Source of the DNA: Thioalkalivibrio sp.
Lineage (GTDB): Bacteria; Pseudomonadota; Gammaproteobacteria; Ectothiorhodospirales; Ectothiorhodospiraceae
Length of the DNA: 11,800 bases
Direction of reading: 5' to 3'
Assembly (NCBI GenBank): GCA_007120575.1
Contig: SKNJ01000004.1
Coordinates: 1-11,800, forward strand
Positions 1 to 8,594 of this stretch are shown piece by piece. The position numbers and the translations under genes are program-made. The notes beneath the pieces were generated by a model. That model was not told the origin of the DNA, made no database searches, and saw only the letters and a program-made list of their open reading frames with translations. How positions within the stretch are numbered: the stretch's first letter is position 1; each line of letters opens with the position of its first letter.

Positions 1-70
1 GCGTGCAATTCATGAAACATCCGGGCTAGACTACGCGCCGCACGCTGCGTCCGCGTCATTCTTGCGCAGG

Positions 71-92
71 GAACCCGCCGGTCGGCGGGTTC
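71..92. other. Perfect 10-bp inverted repeat upstream of ndk
   Basis: The arms gaacccgccg (71-80) and cggcgggttc (83-92) are perfectly complementary and separated by only two bases, so an RNA hairpin would have about 8-9 bp with a small loop. It lies 60 bases before the ndk start. No U-tract follows on either strand (the plus strand continues tcgcgtttgc), so it is a poor intrinsic terminator by the usual criteria. It could be a terminator of an upstream gene outside the window, a leader structure of ndk, or a protein-binding palindrome. The sequence alone cannot decide between these. Confidence 0.45.
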
Positions 93-151
93 TCGCGTTT
101 GCAGTCGGGCCTGGCGAATGAAATCAATCCCAGTACCAGGAGAGCCGCACC

Positions 152-583
152 ATGGCCACAGAACGTACCCTTTCGATCATCAAGCCCGACGCCGTCGCCA
201 AGAACGCGATCGGTGACATCATCAGCCGCTTCGAAAAGGCCGGCCTGAAGGTCGTGGCCGCGCGCATGATGCACCTGAGCCGCGAACAGGCCGAGGGTTT
301 CTACGAGGTCCACAAGGAGCGCCCGTTCTTCAACGATCTGGTCGAGTTCATGATCTCCGGGCCGGTGGTGGTGCAGGTGCTGGAAGGCGAGGGCGCCATC
401 GCCAAGAACCGCGACATCATGGGGGCGACCAATCCCAAGGAAGCAGCACCCGGCACCATCCGCGCGGACTTCGCGGTGTCGATCGACGAGAACGCGGTGC
501 ACGGCTCCGACGCGCCGGAAACGGCCGAGCGCGAGATCGCCTTTTTCTTTGGTGACGACGGTATCTGCCCGCGTACCCGCTAA
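152..583 (+). CDS. ndk: Nucleoside diphosphate kinase
   Basis: This 143-residue cytosolic enzyme transfers the gamma phosphate of ATP to other (d)NDPs through a phosphohistidine, balancing the NTP and dNTP pools. Length matches the family (about 143 residues in E. coli). The N-terminus [10 protein letters not shown] carries the conserved Lys11, and the active-site signature NAVHGSD places the catalytic histidine at 117. The start ATG at 152 has an AGGAG ribosome-binding site about 9 bases upstream. A stem-loop lies upstream (71-92) and two alternative hairpins follow the stop. ndk next to rlmN is the normal gammaproteobacterial order. The gap of 156 bases to rlmN suggests it may be transcribed separately from the downstream run. 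Identification is secure from motifs. Confidence 0.97.
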   Translation: MATERTLSIIKPDAVAKNAIGDIISRFEKAGLKVVAARMMHLSREQAEGFYEVHKERPFFNDLVEFMISGPVVVQVLEGEGAIAKNRDIMGATNPKEAAPGTIRADFAVSIDENAVHGSDAPETAEREIAFFFGDDGICPRTR

Positions 584-611
584 AAGCCGGTCGGCCTTGC
601 GCGATGGCGCG

Positions 612-648
612 GTCCCGCATTGACGGGACAGGCAGCACCGTCAATGCG
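612..648 (+). other. Two overlapping, mutually exclusive stem-loops between ndk and rlmN
   Basis: Hairpin A pairs gtcccg (612-617) with cgggac (624-629) around a 6-base loop. Hairpin B pairs cgcattgacgg (616-626) perfectly with ccgtcaatgcg (638-648) around an 11-base loop. The arms overlap at 616-617 and 624-626, so the two cannot coexist. Neither is followed by a U-tract. B could be a processing or termination structure after ndk, and the pair could act as a leader switch for rlmN. The complementarity is seen directly; the function is inferred. Confidence 0.4.
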
Positions 649-712
649 TGGCAGGGCGTTGTGGAGCGTCGCGGCCGCCCCATAGGCACGCATCCCTCCC
701 GCGCAGTACACT

Positions 713-718
713 AGGAGG
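713..718 (+). promoter_or_regulatory. AGGAGG Shine-Dalgarno-like box, unusually far from rlmN start
   Basis: A perfect AGGAGG lies at 713-718, but 21 bases separate it from the first rlmN ATG at 740 (a second ATG follows at 743). That is far longer than the usual 5-10 bases. No ATG, GTG or TTG lies 5-12 bases after it, and no in-frame start is available closer. Either the box is not used, or the intervening RNA brings it nearer. It might also be coincidental. Confidence 0.35.
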
Positions 719-739
719 TCACGATCTCAAGCGGTCCAT

Positions 740-1876
740 ATGATGGCAGGCGCAACGTCCACCCCCCTGAATCTCCTTGGCTACAGCCGGCAGCAGCTGG
801 TGCAGCTGTTCGCACAGTGGGGTGAACCGCGTTTTCGTGCCACCCAGCTGATCAAGTGGATCCATCAGCGCGGGGTCACCGACTTCGAGCAGATGACCGA
901 CGTGTCGCGCAAGCTGCGCGATCGCCTGCTACGCGAGACCGAGATCCGCGTGCCCGAGATCGGCCTGGAAAAGGCCTCTTCCGACGGCACCGTCAAGTGG
1001 GTGTTGCGGCTTCCGGACGGCAATGCCATCGAGACCGTTTTTATCCCCGAGAGCGGGCGTGGCACGCTGTGCATCTCCTCCCAGGTCGGCTGTGCGCTCG
1101 ACTGTACCTTCTGCTCGACGGCCCAGCAGGGCTTCAATCGCAACCTGACCAGCGCCGAGATTATCGGCCAGGTGTGGCTGGCCATGCAGCGCCTTCCGGT
1201 GCCGGAAGGCCGCAAGCGAGCGGTCAGCAACGTGGTGCTGATGGGCATGGGCGAGCCGCTGGCGAACTTCGACGCGGTGGTGTCTGCCTGCCAGTTGATG
1301 ACCGAGGACAACGCCTATGGCCTTAGTCGGCGCCGGGTCACATTGTCCACCTCCGGGCTGGTGCCGGCCCTCGATCGCTTGAGCGGACACACCGATGTCG
1401 CGCTGGCGGTCAGCCTGCATGCCCCGAACGATGAACTCCGAGACCGGCTGGTACCGATCAATCGCAAGTACCCGCTTGCCGAACTGCTGGAAAGTTGCCG
1501 CCGCTATGTGGAGGCGACCGATGCCCACAGCGGTGTAACCTTTGAATACGTCCTGCTGGCGGGCGTCAACGACCGGCCCGAGCACGCCAGCCAGCTTGCG
1601 GGTCTGCTGCGCGGCATTCCCGGCAAGATCAACCTGATCCCGTTCAATCCCTTCCCCGGGGCGCCGTTCGACCGCCCGTGCGAGGCGGACGTGCTGGCGT
1701 TCGAGCGGCGTTTGCAGAAGGCGGGCTTTGTGACCACCGTGCGCCGCACCCGGGGTGACGATATCGATGCCGCCTGTGGCCAGCTGGTGGGACAAGTGGA
1801 AGACCGGACCAACCGGGGCATGCGCATGATCCGCCTGCATTCCGAATTGCCCGAGTTCCAGCGGAGGGCCTCGTGA
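740..1876 (+). CDS. rlmN: 23S rRNA (A2503-C2)/tRNA (A37-C2) methyltransferase, radical SAM
   Basis: The 378-residue product matches RlmN, which methylates C2 of A2503 in 23S rRNA and A37 in some tRNAs and supports ribosomal fidelity. The radical SAM [4Fe-4S] motif CALDCTFC gives cysteines 118, 122 and 125. GMGEPLANF (about 169-177) is the SAM-binding GEP-type motif. Cys346 in DIDAACGQL fits the C-terminal methyl-carrying cysteine (Cys355 in E. coli). The N-terminal 100 residues include the family pattern PFRA-like [10 protein letters not shown] and the [17 protein letters not shown] strand region. Start at 740 (or 743) is the only plausible one, although the best ribosome-binding site is 21 bases away. 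The stop overlaps the pilW start by four bases. RlmN rather than the resistance enzyme Cfr is favoured by the neighbours and by close family fit. Confidence 0.97.
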   Translation: MMAGATSTPLNLLGYSRQQLVQLFAQWGEPRFRATQLIKWIHQRGVTDFEQMTDVSRKLRDRLLRETEIRVPEIGLEKASSDGTVKWVLRLPDGNAIETVFIPESGRGTLCISSQVGCALDCTFCSTAQQGFNRNLTSAEIIGQVWLAMQRLPVPEGRKRAVSNVVLMGMGEPLANFDAVVSACQLMTEDNAYGLSRRRVTLSTSGLVPALDRLSGHTDVALAVSLHAPNDELRDRLVPINRKYPLAELLESCRRYVEATDAHSGVTFEYVLLAGVNDRPEHASQLAGLLRGIPGKINLIPFNPFPGAPFDRPCEADVLAFERRLQKAGFVTTVRRTRGDDIDAACGQLVGQVEDRTNRGMRMIRLHSELPEFQRRAS

Positions 1877-2643
1877 TCGTGGTGCGTCTCGGGGGGCTCG
1901 CGGCGACGCTGCTGGCCACCGTGCTTCTGGCCGGTTGCGCGGGCATGGAGCGCCAGGTCGGCGAGGACCAGGCCGAGGCGGCCGAGATCAACGCCGAGCT
2001 GGGCATCGGTTATTTGCGCGAGGGCGAATTCGAGCAGGCGGAACGCAATCTCCGGCGCGCGCTGGACTACGATCCGAACCATCCCCTGGCCCACTTGGGC
2101 ATGGGGGCGGTCTACGAACGCCGAGGCGCGCTCGGCCGGGCGGAGGAACACTACCGCAAGGCGCTCGACGCGGATCCCGACAACCCGCATGTGCAGACGA
2201 GTCTCGGGGCACTGCTGTGCGCGCGCGAGGAACACGACGACGCGCAGGCGCTGTTCCTCCGGGCCATCGACAACCCGGATTACGACCAGCGCGAGATCGC
2301 GCTGATGAACTCCGGAGTGTGCTTCGCCGATGTCGGCGACGCCGCACGCGCCGAGGAACAATTGCGCGCTGCCCTCGAGCTGCGCCCGCGCTATCCGCGC
2401 GCCCTGCTGGAGATGGCCACGCTGAGCTATGCCGAGGGCCGGCCGATGCAGACCCGTGCCTTCCTCTCGCGTCTGGAGACGCAGGGCTTCGAGAACGCCG
2501 AGATGCTGCTGCTTTGCTACCAGTCCGAGATGGCGCTGGGCAATCGCGGCGCCGCGCGCGAATGCGCGCAGCGCCTGCGCCAGAACTATCCGGACAGCCG
2601 CGAGTTCGCGCGTCTGGAACGCTTGGAGCACGAAGGTGGTTGA
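1873..2643 (+). CDS. pilW: Type IV pilus biogenesis/stability TPR lipoprotein PilW (PilF)
   Basis: The 256-residue product begins with a lipoprotein signal peptide (hydrophobic residues 6-21, lipobox LAGC, lipidated Cys22, Ala at +2 suggesting outer-membrane sorting). Tandem tetratricopeptide repeats follow at about 37-70, 71-104, 105-138 and 141-174, with a further degenerate one after 175. The first repeat shows the typical [19 protein letters not shown] pattern. In Pseudomonas the homologue PilF is the pilotin needed for PilQ secretin multimerisation, and the gene sits between rlmN and rodZ exactly as here. The start is GTG at 1873, overlapping the rlmN stop by four bases. GGAGGG at 1863-1868 is only four bases away, so GTG at 1879, two codons later, is equally possible. 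Other pilus genes are not in the window. Confidence 0.9.
   Translation: MIVVRLGGLAATLLATVLLAGCAGMERQVGEDQAEAAEINAELGIGYLREGEFEQAERNLRRALDYDPNHPLAHLGMGAVYERRGALGRAEEHYRKALDADPDNPHVQTSLGALLCAREEHDDAQALFLRAIDNPDYDQREIALMNSGVCFADVGDAARAEEQLRAALELRPRYPRALLEMATLSYAEGRPMQTRAFLSRLETQGFENAEMLLLCYQSEMALGNRGAARECAQRLRQNYPDSREFARLERLEHEGG
2625..2628 (+). promoter_or_regulatory. Ribosome-binding site deciding the rodZ start
   Basis: GGAG inside the last codons of pilW is seven bases before GTG 2636. It supports that GTG over the upstream frame extension and over the later in-frame GTG at 2684, and it implies translational coupling with pilW. Confidence 0.6.
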
Positions 2644-3868
2644 GTCGCGGGACAAGGAACCGGATCTGGGGCGGGTCGAGGATGTGGACGACAACGCCCG
2701 CAACGTGGAGGCGCTGAATCCTCGGCGCGCGGAGATCGACCCCGACCCCGACCCCGATCCGGAGTTTGCCGCGGCCAGTGGGCTGACCACTCGTGATCAG
2801 CCCGCCAGCGCTGGCCAGTCCGGAGACGATGGCGAGCCGGGCGCGAGTCTGCGCCGCGCGCGCGAGGCCGCCGGGCTGGACACCGCGACGCTGGCCAATC
2901 GCATCCACCTAGGACGCGGGACGCTTGAGGACCTGGAGGCGAACCGTTTTCATCACATGCCGCCGGCCTACGTACGGGGATATTTTCGTTCCTGTGCGCG
3001 GGAACTGGGTGTGGATGCCGGGCCCTGGATCGAACACCTGGAGAGCCATGGGTTGCTGGATCCGGAACTGCGGCCGGTGGCCACCCCGTCGGCTCGCCAC
3101 CAGCGCCGGCGCCGCAGCCGCACACCGTACTGGATGGCGGGGCTGCTGATCGCGGTGCTGCTGGGGCTCGGGGTCTATGCCTGGTCCGAGCGCGAGGGGG
3201 TGCCGTACCTGCCGGTACTGGGGCTGGGCGCGCCCGGCGATTCTGGCGCGGGCGCGCCGGAGATGGCCCCGGATGCTGCCCCGGAGGTGGCGGATTCCCC
3301 GGGTGCGCCGGAAATCACGCCGCCAGCCGGCCTGGTGGCACCGGACGGCGACCCTCCGGAGCCCATGCCGGCGGAGCCGGAAGCCGGCGCCGGGCCGGTC
3401 GTTCCGGAGGAGCCCGGACCCGGCCCGTCGATCAGCACCGACGCGTTGATCGAGCCGGTTGTTTCACCACGGCCCGAGGCGGCCGCGCGACCGGACCGCG
3501 AGACGGAGCCGGAAGTCCCCGCCGAAGCGGAGACGTCTGCCGCGCCGGCACCGGCGCCGGAGGAGGCCGTGGTGGCCCGGGTGCCGGAAGCGGAACCGAC
3601 TGCACCCGCCGGTGAGCCGGGGGCGGCCGTGGTGCTGGAGATCTCCGAGACCTCTTGGGTGGAGATCCGCGACGCGGGCGACAATGTCGTCTTCACCGGG
3701 GTCCTCAGCCCGGGCGATCGCGAGGAATTGAGGGTCGAACTGCCGGGACGTGTGGTCCTCGGGAACGCGGCCGGGGTCACGCTGACTCTGGAGGGCGAGG
3801 GCGTCGACCTGGAACCGTACACCCGTGACGACCGGACCGCCCGTTTCGATCTGGAAGGGACGCCGTAA
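2636..3868 (+). CDS. rodZ: Cytoskeletal cell-shape protein RodZ
   Basis: RodZ links MreB filaments to the elongasome. I place the start at GTG 2636, overlapping the end of pilW by eight bases, with GGAG at 2625-2628 seven bases upstream; this gives 410 residues. A longer open frame extends upstream but only inside pilW. Layout: an acidic, disordered N-terminus (1-68) containing four Asp-Pro units around 36-43; a helix-turn-helix domain (about 69-130, GASLRRAREAAGL onward); a basic stretch RRRRSR (157-162); one transmembrane helix (about 165-183); a long Pro/Ala/Glu/Gly-rich periplasmic linker (about 184-330); and a C-terminal beta domain of the DUF4115 type (332-410). Tyr112 and Tyr116 in YVRGYFRS align with the MreB-contacting aromatic positions of E. 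coli RodZ. The topology is N-in, C-out. The N-terminal extension before the HTH is longer than in E. coli. Confidence 0.93.
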   Translation: MVESRDKEPDLGRVEDVDDNARNVEALNPRRAEIDPDPDPDPEFAAASGLTTRDQPASAGQSGDDGEPGASLRRAREAAGLDTATLANRIHLGRGTLEDLEANRFHHMPPAYVRGYFRSCARELGVDAGPWIEHLESHGLLDPELRPVATPSARHQRRRRSRTPYWMAGLLIAVLLGLGVYAWSEREGVPYLPVLGLGAPGDSGAGAPEMAPDAAPEVADSPGAPEITPPAGLVAPDGDPPEPMPAEPEAGAGPVVPEEPGPGPSISTDALIEPVVSPRPEAAARPDRETEPEVPAEAETSAAPAPAPEEAVVARVPEAEPTAPAGEPGAAVVLEISETSWVEIRDAGDNVVFTGVLSPGDREELRVELPGRVVLGNAAGVTLTLEGEGVDLEPYTRDDRTARFDLEGTP

Positions 3869-3949
3869 CGCCGAGCCGGCTGCCAGGTAGCGCACCAACC
3901 CGGGCGCCGCCGTTCGGCCGGGCGCTGTTCACGAACCAACAAGGGCACG

Positions 3950-5260
3950 ATGAAAGCGATCAAGTCCATTCGCGGGATGCACGATATCCTGCCCGAGTCC
4001 ATTCATGTCTGGCAGTATCTCGAGGACCGGCTGCGCCGCCTGCTGGCCCGCTATGGCTATGCGGAGATCCGGATGCCGCTGCTCGAATCGACCGAGCTGT
4101 TCGCGCGGTCGATCGGGGATGTCACCGACATCGTGGAAAAGGAGATGTATACCTTCGAGGACCGTAATGGCGACAGCTTGAGCCTGCGGCCGGAGGCGAC
4201 CGCGAGTTGCGTGCGGGCCGGTATCCAGCATGGGCTGCTGCACAACCAGGTACAGCGGCTGTGGTACCTGGGCCCGATGTTCCGCCACGAACGTCCGCAG
4301 AAGGGCCGCTACCGTCAGTTTCACCAGGTGGGTCTGGAAGTCTTCGGGCTGGCCGGGCCCGACATCGACGCCGAGATCCTGGCGATGACGGCGCGGCTGT
4401 GGCAGGACCTGGGGCTCGACAACGTGCGCCTGGAGCTGAATACCCTGGGCACTCCGGCCAGCCGCAAGACCTATCGCGACCACCTGATCGCCTATTTTGA
4501 GCAGCACCGTGATGGCCTCGACGAGGAGGCCCGGCGGCGGCTGTACGAGAATCCTTTGCGTATCCTCGACAGCAAGCATCCGGAGACCCGCGAGGTGGTG
4601 GCCGGGGCCCCGAGCCTGATGGACGACCTGGACGCCGAGTCGCGCGATCACTTCGAGAGGCTTTGCGCGCACCTGGATGCGCTGGGAATCGCCTATATCC
4701 ATAACCCGCGGCTGGTACGCGGCCTCGACTACTATACGCACACCGTGTTCGAGTGGATCACCGATGATCTCGGTGCCCAGGGCACGGTCTGTGCCGGCGG
4801 TCGCTACGACGGGCTGGTGGAGCAGCTCGGTGGGCGTGGCACTCCGGCGATCGGGATGGCGATGGGCCTGGAGCGCCTGGTGGCATTGCTGGAGGAGCGT
4901 GCGGCGGCCCCGGCCGCGCCGGGTCCGGACGTGTACCTGGTGGTCGGAGGAGAGGACCTCACGGCCCCGGCGCTGGTGCTGGCCGAGCAGCTGCGTGGCG
5001 AACTGCCCGAACTGCATCTGGTCCAGCACTGTGGTGGTGGGAGCTTCAAGGCCCAGATGAAGCGCGCTGACCGGCTCGGCGCGCAGTACGCGCTGGTGCT
5101 GGGCAGCGACGAGCTCGCCGCGGGCACGGTCACGGTGAAGCCGCTAAGATCGGCGGGCGCGGAACAGGTTGCGGTCGCGCGGGATATGCTGGCGACCCAT
5201 TTGCGGGCGGCACTGCCCCGGTTGCAACACGAATCGATGCAAGGACACGAGACACCATGA
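3950..5260 (+). CDS. hisS: Histidyl-tRNA synthetase
   Basis: This class II aminoacyl-tRNA synthetase charges tRNA-His in the cytosol. The 436 residues fit the usual length (424 in E. coli). Visible signatures: N-terminal IRGMHDILP; motif 2 region [19 protein letters not shown] (about 106-124); the histidine-specific motifs [10 protein letters not shown] (254-263) and GGRYDGL (283-289); motif 3 in GMAMGLERL (302-310). The C-terminal anticodon-binding domain spans about 325-425. ATG 3950 has AAGGG at 3941-3945. The 81-base gap after rodZ holds a GC-rich hairpin (about 3904-3925) and no gene; ispG, expected here in most relatives, is missing. The final 4 bases (ATGA) overlap the yfgM start. Identification is secure. 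Confidence 0.98.
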   Translation: MKAIKSIRGMHDILPESIHVWQYLEDRLRRLLARYGYAEIRMPLLESTELFARSIGDVTDIVEKEMYTFEDRNGDSLSLRPEATASCVRAGIQHGLLHNQVQRLWYLGPMFRHERPQKGRYRQFHQVGLEVFGLAGPDIDAEILAMTARLWQDLGLDNVRLELNTLGTPASRKTYRDHLIAYFEQHRDGLDEEARRRLYENPLRILDSKHPETREVVAGAPSLMDDLDAESRDHFERLCAHLDALGIAYIHNPRLVRGLDYYTHTVFEWITDDLGAQGTVCAGGRYDGLVEQLGGRGTPAIGMAMGLERLVALLEERAAAPAAPGPDVYLVVGGEDLTAPALVLAEQLRGELPELHLVQHCGGGSFKAQMKRADRLGAQYALVLGSDELAAGTVTVKPLRSAGAEQVAVARDMLATHLRAALPRLQHESMQGHETP

Positions 5261-5871
5261 GTTATCTCACCGACGAAGAAAAAGCCGAACGCATCAAGCA
5301 GTGGTGGTCGGAGAACGCGGTCGCCATCATCGCCGGTCTGGTGCTCGGGATTGGCGGGCTGTTTGGCTGGAACTGGTGGAGCGACCGCCAGGAGGCGCGT
5401 GCGCAGGGGGCTTCCGACCTGTACCTGGCGCTGCAGGCTACCGTTGAAGCTGGCGACTTGCAGCGCGCCGCGCAGATCTCCGATCAGGTGATCGAGCATG
5501 GCCGCGGGACCCCTTACGAGGCCCTTGCGTGGGTCCACCGGGCCGACGTGGCAATTTCCGAGGGTGACACCGAGGGTGCGGTGGCGGCCCTGCGCGCGGC
5601 GCGCGATGCTGCCCCCGACGATGGCTACCGCAGCCTGATGACACTGCGCCTGGCGCGCCAGCTGATCCTGGCCGAACGCCTCGACGAGGCCGAAGCCGCA
5701 CTGGCCGGAGTGCGTAGCGATGCCTTTCTCGGCCTGCGCCTGGAATTGCAGGGAGACCTGGCACGGGCGCGGGGCGACCAGGACCAGGCCCGCGAGCATT
5801 ACCGCGAGGCGCTGGATGCCGGGCATTCTCCGGAGTACCTGCGCCTGAAATTCGAAGAACTCGCTGCCTAG
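5257..5871 (+). CDS. yfgM: Inner-membrane-anchored periplasmic TPR protein YfgM
   Basis: The 204-residue product has a short cytosolic N-terminus with the family-typical [15 protein letters not shown], one transmembrane helix (about 21-39, [18 protein letters not shown]), then a periplasmic helical region of TPR-like repeats to the end. In E. coli YfgM (also named AncA) associates with PpiD and the SecYEG translocon, assists periplasmic protein folding, and also touches RcsB signalling. The ATG overlaps the hisS stop in an ATGA arrangement, and AAGGA lies 11 bases upstream, so translation is probably coupled. The position between hisS and bamB is the canonical one. Length matches the family (about 206 residues). 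Confidence 0.93.
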   Translation: MSYLTDEEKAERIKQWWSENAVAIIAGLVLGIGGLFGWNWWSDRQEARAQGASDLYLALQATVEAGDLQRAAQISDQVIEHGRGTPYEALAWVHRADVAISEGDTEGAVAALRAARDAAPDDGYRSLMTLRLARQLILAERLDEAEAALAGVRSDAFLGLRLELQGDLARARGDQDQAREHYREALDAGHSPEYLRLKFEELAA

Positions 5872-5886
5872 GGGAAATACCGACCC

Positions 5887-7077
5887 ATGTCTCTGCCCTC
5901 CCTGTTCCGTCCGGTTGCGCGCCTGCTACTCGTGGTCGCGTTAACCGTTTCGCTTGGCGCCTGCGGCCTGTGGTCGCGCGACACCACCGAGCCCCCGGCC
6001 GAGTTGCCGGAATTCGAGGCGGAAGCCGAGCCCAGCGTCCTGTGGTCGCGATCGATCGGCTCGGGTGGCCAGCGCTTCCTGTGGAAGGTCCAACCGGCGC
6101 TGGCCGATGGACGGCTGGTGATCGTGGATGGAGACGGACGGATCAGCGCGCTGGATCCTGACGATGGCCGCCAGCTCTGGCAGGTCCGGCTGGAGGATGC
6201 TCGCGTGGCCGCAGGGGTCGGGGTGGGCGAAGGCATCGCTGTGATCGGGACGCTGGATGGCGAGGCGATCGCAGTGGATCTGGAAGGCGATGGCGAACGC
6301 TGGCGGGTGCGCCTGTCGAGCGAAGTGATCGCGATCTCCGCGGTCGCCTCCGGGATCGTGGTGGCCCGCACCAATGACGGCCGCCTGCATGCCCTGGATG
6401 CGACTTCCGGGACCGTGCAGTGGACCGCCCTGCGCACCACCCCGGCGCTGAGTCTGCGCGGTGCGCAGGTGCCGCAAATGTTCCCCGGGCGGGTGCTGGC
6501 CGGGTTCGACAACGGGCGCCTGCTGATGCTGAGCGCGACTCGTGGCAACGTACTGTGGGAGACCACCGTCGGGCTCCCCAGTGGTCGCTCCGAGGTCGAA
6601 CGCATGGTCGACATCGATGGGCATATCCCCGTGTATCGCGGTGCTGCACTGGTCGCGACCTATCAGGGGCGCCTGGCCGCGGTGGACATCAATTCCGGGG
6701 ATATCTTCTGGGCGCGCGAGTTTTCGTCCTACCAGGGCGGCGATGTCGATACCCGCTCGGACGTACTGGTGGTGACCGACGCCGAAAGTCACGTCTGGGG
6801 CCTGAACCCCCGGAACGGGGGTGACCTCTGGCAGATGGACCGGCTGCGGCTGCGCGGGGTCACCGCCCCGGTAGTGGTGGACGACCGTGCGATCGTGGGT
6901 GACTACGAGGGCTATCTGCACTGGCTGGATATCGACGACGGCCGCATTGTCGCCCGTCTGCGCGCCAGTTCCGGGGCCCTGGTGAGCCGTCCGGTGCTGA
7001 TCGACGACGTGCTGTATGTGGTTACCGACAATGGCCGCCTGACCGCCGTTGATCCCTACCCGGGCCGCAACGAGTAG
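5887..7077 (+). CDS. bamB: Outer membrane protein assembly factor BamB
   Basis: BamB is the beta-propeller lipoprotein of the BAM complex, which inserts beta-barrel proteins into the outer membrane. The 396-residue product has a lipoprotein signal peptide (hydrophobic 12-24, lipobox LGAC, Cys26, Gly at +2). PQQ-like propeller repeats follow, each with the GRL-x-AVD-x-x-x-G-x-x-W pattern, for example [49 protein letters not shown] and the last GRLTAVDPY near the C-terminus. The segment [16 protein letters not shown] (about 225-240) is a BamB hallmark in the loop region that contacts BamA. AGGGGA at 5870-5875 lies 11 bases before ATG 5887. It is 15 bases from yfgM and 43 bases from der, so it is probably in the same operon. 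Confidence 0.96.
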   Translation: MSLPSLFRPVARLLLVVALTVSLGACGLWSRDTTEPPAELPEFEAEAEPSVLWSRSIGSGGQRFLWKVQPALADGRLVIVDGDGRISALDPDDGRQLWQVRLEDARVAAGVGVGEGIAVIGTLDGEAIAVDLEGDGERWRVRLSSEVIAISAVASGIVVARTNDGRLHALDATSGTVQWTALRTTPALSLRGAQVPQMFPGRVLAGFDNGRLLMLSATRGNVLWETTVGLPSGRSEVERMVDIDGHIPVYRGAALVATYQGRLAAVDINSGDIFWAREFSSYQGGDVDTRSDVLVVTDAESHVWGLNPRNGGDLWQMDRLRLRGVTAPVVVDDRAIVGDYEGYLHWLDIDDGRIVARLRASSGALVSRPVLIDDVLYVVTDNGRLTAVDPYPGRNE

Positions 7078-7105
7078 TGCGCCCGCGCCGCTTCTCAGCC
7101 GTTCC

Positions 7106-7112
7106 GGGAGGG
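7106..7112 (+). promoter_or_regulatory. Strong ribosome-binding site deciding the der start
   Basis: GGGAGGG lies eight bases before GTG 7121. It places the der start there and argues against the upstream in-frame ATG at 7049, which is inside bamB and would add 24 residues not found in the family. Confidence 0.75.
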
Positions 7113-7120
7113 CATCCCGC

Positions 7121-8581
7121 GTGATCCCGGTCATCGCCCTGGTCGGCCGTCCCAATGTCGGCAAGTCGACCCTGTTCAATCAGCTGACGCGCACCCGGGA
7201 CGCACTGGTCGCGGATGTTGCCGGCCTGACCCGCGATCGCCAGTACGGGATTGGCAAGGTCGGTGACTTTCCCTATCTGGTGGTGGACACCGGCGGGCTC
7301 TCGGGCGAGGGCGCGGAGATGGATCGCGCGATGGCGGAACAGACCCAGCGGGCGGTGGCGGAGGCCGATCACGTCCTGTTTCTGGTGGATGCGCGTGATG
7401 GCCTGACGCCGCAGGACCAGGCGATTGCCGATCAGTTGCGCGGAGCCGGTGTCAATGCGCGCGTCGTGGTGAACAAGACCGATGGTCTGGATGCCGATTC
7501 CGTCAGTGCCGAGTTCTACGCCCTCGGGCTCGGGCAGGTGACGTCCATTGCCGCGGCACACGGGCGCGGCGTGCAGGGCCTGATGCAGGCGGTGCGCAAG
7601 GATGTGGCGGCCGAGCGCCGGGCATCCCTGGCCGCCCCTGAACAGGCCGGGGACGACGCGGCCGCCAGTGACGGTCTCGACGAGGCCTCGCAGCAGGCGG
7701 CACTGGACGACTGGCCGGGTATTCGCGTGGCGATCGTCGGGCGTCCCAACGTCGGCAAGTCGACCTTGGTGAATCGGATCCTGGGCGACGAGCGGGTGGT
7801 CGCGACGGAGATCGCCGGGACTACCCGTGACAGTATCTTCGTGCCGTTCCACCGCGACGATCAGGACTACACCCTGATCGACACCGCCGGGGTGCGGCGT
7901 CGGGCACGCGTCCACGAAACGATCGAAAAATTCAGCGTGATCAAGACGCTGAAGGCGATCGAGGCCGCCCACGTGGTGATCATGGTGGTAGACGCCCAGG
8001 ACGGTCTGTCCGACCAGGATGCGCATCTGCTGGGGCTGGTCATCGAAGCCGGGCGTGCCCTGGTGCTGGCGGTGAACAAGTGGGATGGCATGGAGCCGGA
8101 GGCGCGTGAACGCGTGCGCGCCGAACTGGACCGGCGTCTGGCATTTGTCGACTATGCCCGTACCCGCCTGATCTCCGCGTTGCACGGTACCAACGTCGGC
8201 CACCTGCTGGACGATGTGCAGGAGGCGTATGCCAGCACTTTCCGCAAGGTCTCTACCCCGGAGTTGACACGCTTGCTGGAGGCCGCGGTCGCCGAGCATG
8301 CCCCGCCGATGGTGCGGGGCCGGCGGATCAAGTTGCGCTATGCCCACCAGGGCGGCCAGAACCCCCCGGTCGTGGTGATCCACGGCAACCAGACCGAAGC
8401 CCTGCCCGGTAGTTACCGGCGCTACCTCGAAAACTTTTTCCGCAAGCATCTGAAGCTGGTCGGCACCCCGTTGCGGCTCGAGTTTCGCAGTGGTCGGAAC
8501 CCCTATGCGGGGCGCCGCAACAAGCTGACCCCGCGCCAGGAGCAAAAGCGCAAGCGCTTGATGCGCCACGTGCGCCGCTGA
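7121..8581 (+). CDS. der: Ribosome biogenesis GTPase Der (EngA)
   Basis: Der is an essential GTPase that acts in 50S subunit maturation. From GTG 7121 the product has 486 residues (490 in E. coli) and starts [17 protein letters not shown], aligning with the E. coli N-terminus. It has two tandem G domains: G1 GRPNVGKST at 9-17, G3 DTGG at 56-59 and G4 NKTD at 118-121 in the first; GRPNVGKST at 207-215, DTAG at 254-257 and NKWD at 319-322 in the second. An acidic, alanine-rich linker (about 165-198) separates them. The C-terminal KH-like domain ends in a basic tail rich in Arg and Lys. All nucleotide-binding motifs are intact. The aminotransferase gene follows after 13 bases. Confidence 0.97.
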   Translation: MIPVIALVGRPNVGKSTLFNQLTRTRDALVADVAGLTRDRQYGIGKVGDFPYLVVDTGGLSGEGAEMDRAMAEQTQRAVAEADHVLFLVDARDGLTPQDQAIADQLRGAGVNARVVVNKTDGLDADSVSAEFYALGLGQVTSIAAAHGRGVQGLMQAVRKDVAAERRASLAAPEQAGDDAAASDGLDEASQQAALDDWPGIRVAIVGRPNVGKSTLVNRILGDERVVATEIAGTTRDSIFVPFHRDDQDYTLIDTAGVRRRARVHETIEKFSVIKTLKAIEAAHVVIMVVDAQDGLSDQDAHLLGLVIEAGRALVLAVNKWDGMEPEARERVRAELDRRLAFVDYARTRLISALHGTNVGHLLDDVQEAYASTFRKVSTPELTRLLEAAVAEHAPPMVRGRRIKLRYAHQGGQNPPVVVIHGNQTEALPGSYRRYLENFFRKHLKLVGTPLRLEFRSGRNPYAGRRNKLTPRQEQKRKRLMRHVRR

Positions 8582-8594
8582 GGTCCGGGCCGGG

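Noticed and set aside
4..32. Sigma-70 promoter ahead of ndk (TGCAAT, 17 bases, TAGACT)
   Set aside because: The -35 match is very weak and the -10 only partial, so it is not distinguishable from chance.
929..1840. Long minus-strand open frame (303 residues) opposite rlmN
   Set aside because: It lies entirely antisense to a motif-complete rlmN, lacks recognisable domains and has low-complexity His/Gln/Arg composition typical of GC-rich shadow frames.
2429..2635. Upstream extension of the rodZ frame inside pilW
   Set aside because: The added residues are Arg/Cys-rich frame-shifted pilW sequence; GGAG followed by GTG 2636 gives the natural start.
7049..7120. Upstream ATG start for der inside bamB
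   Set aside because: It would add 24 residues absent from the family; GTG 7121 has a strong ribosome-binding site and gives the conserved N-terminus.
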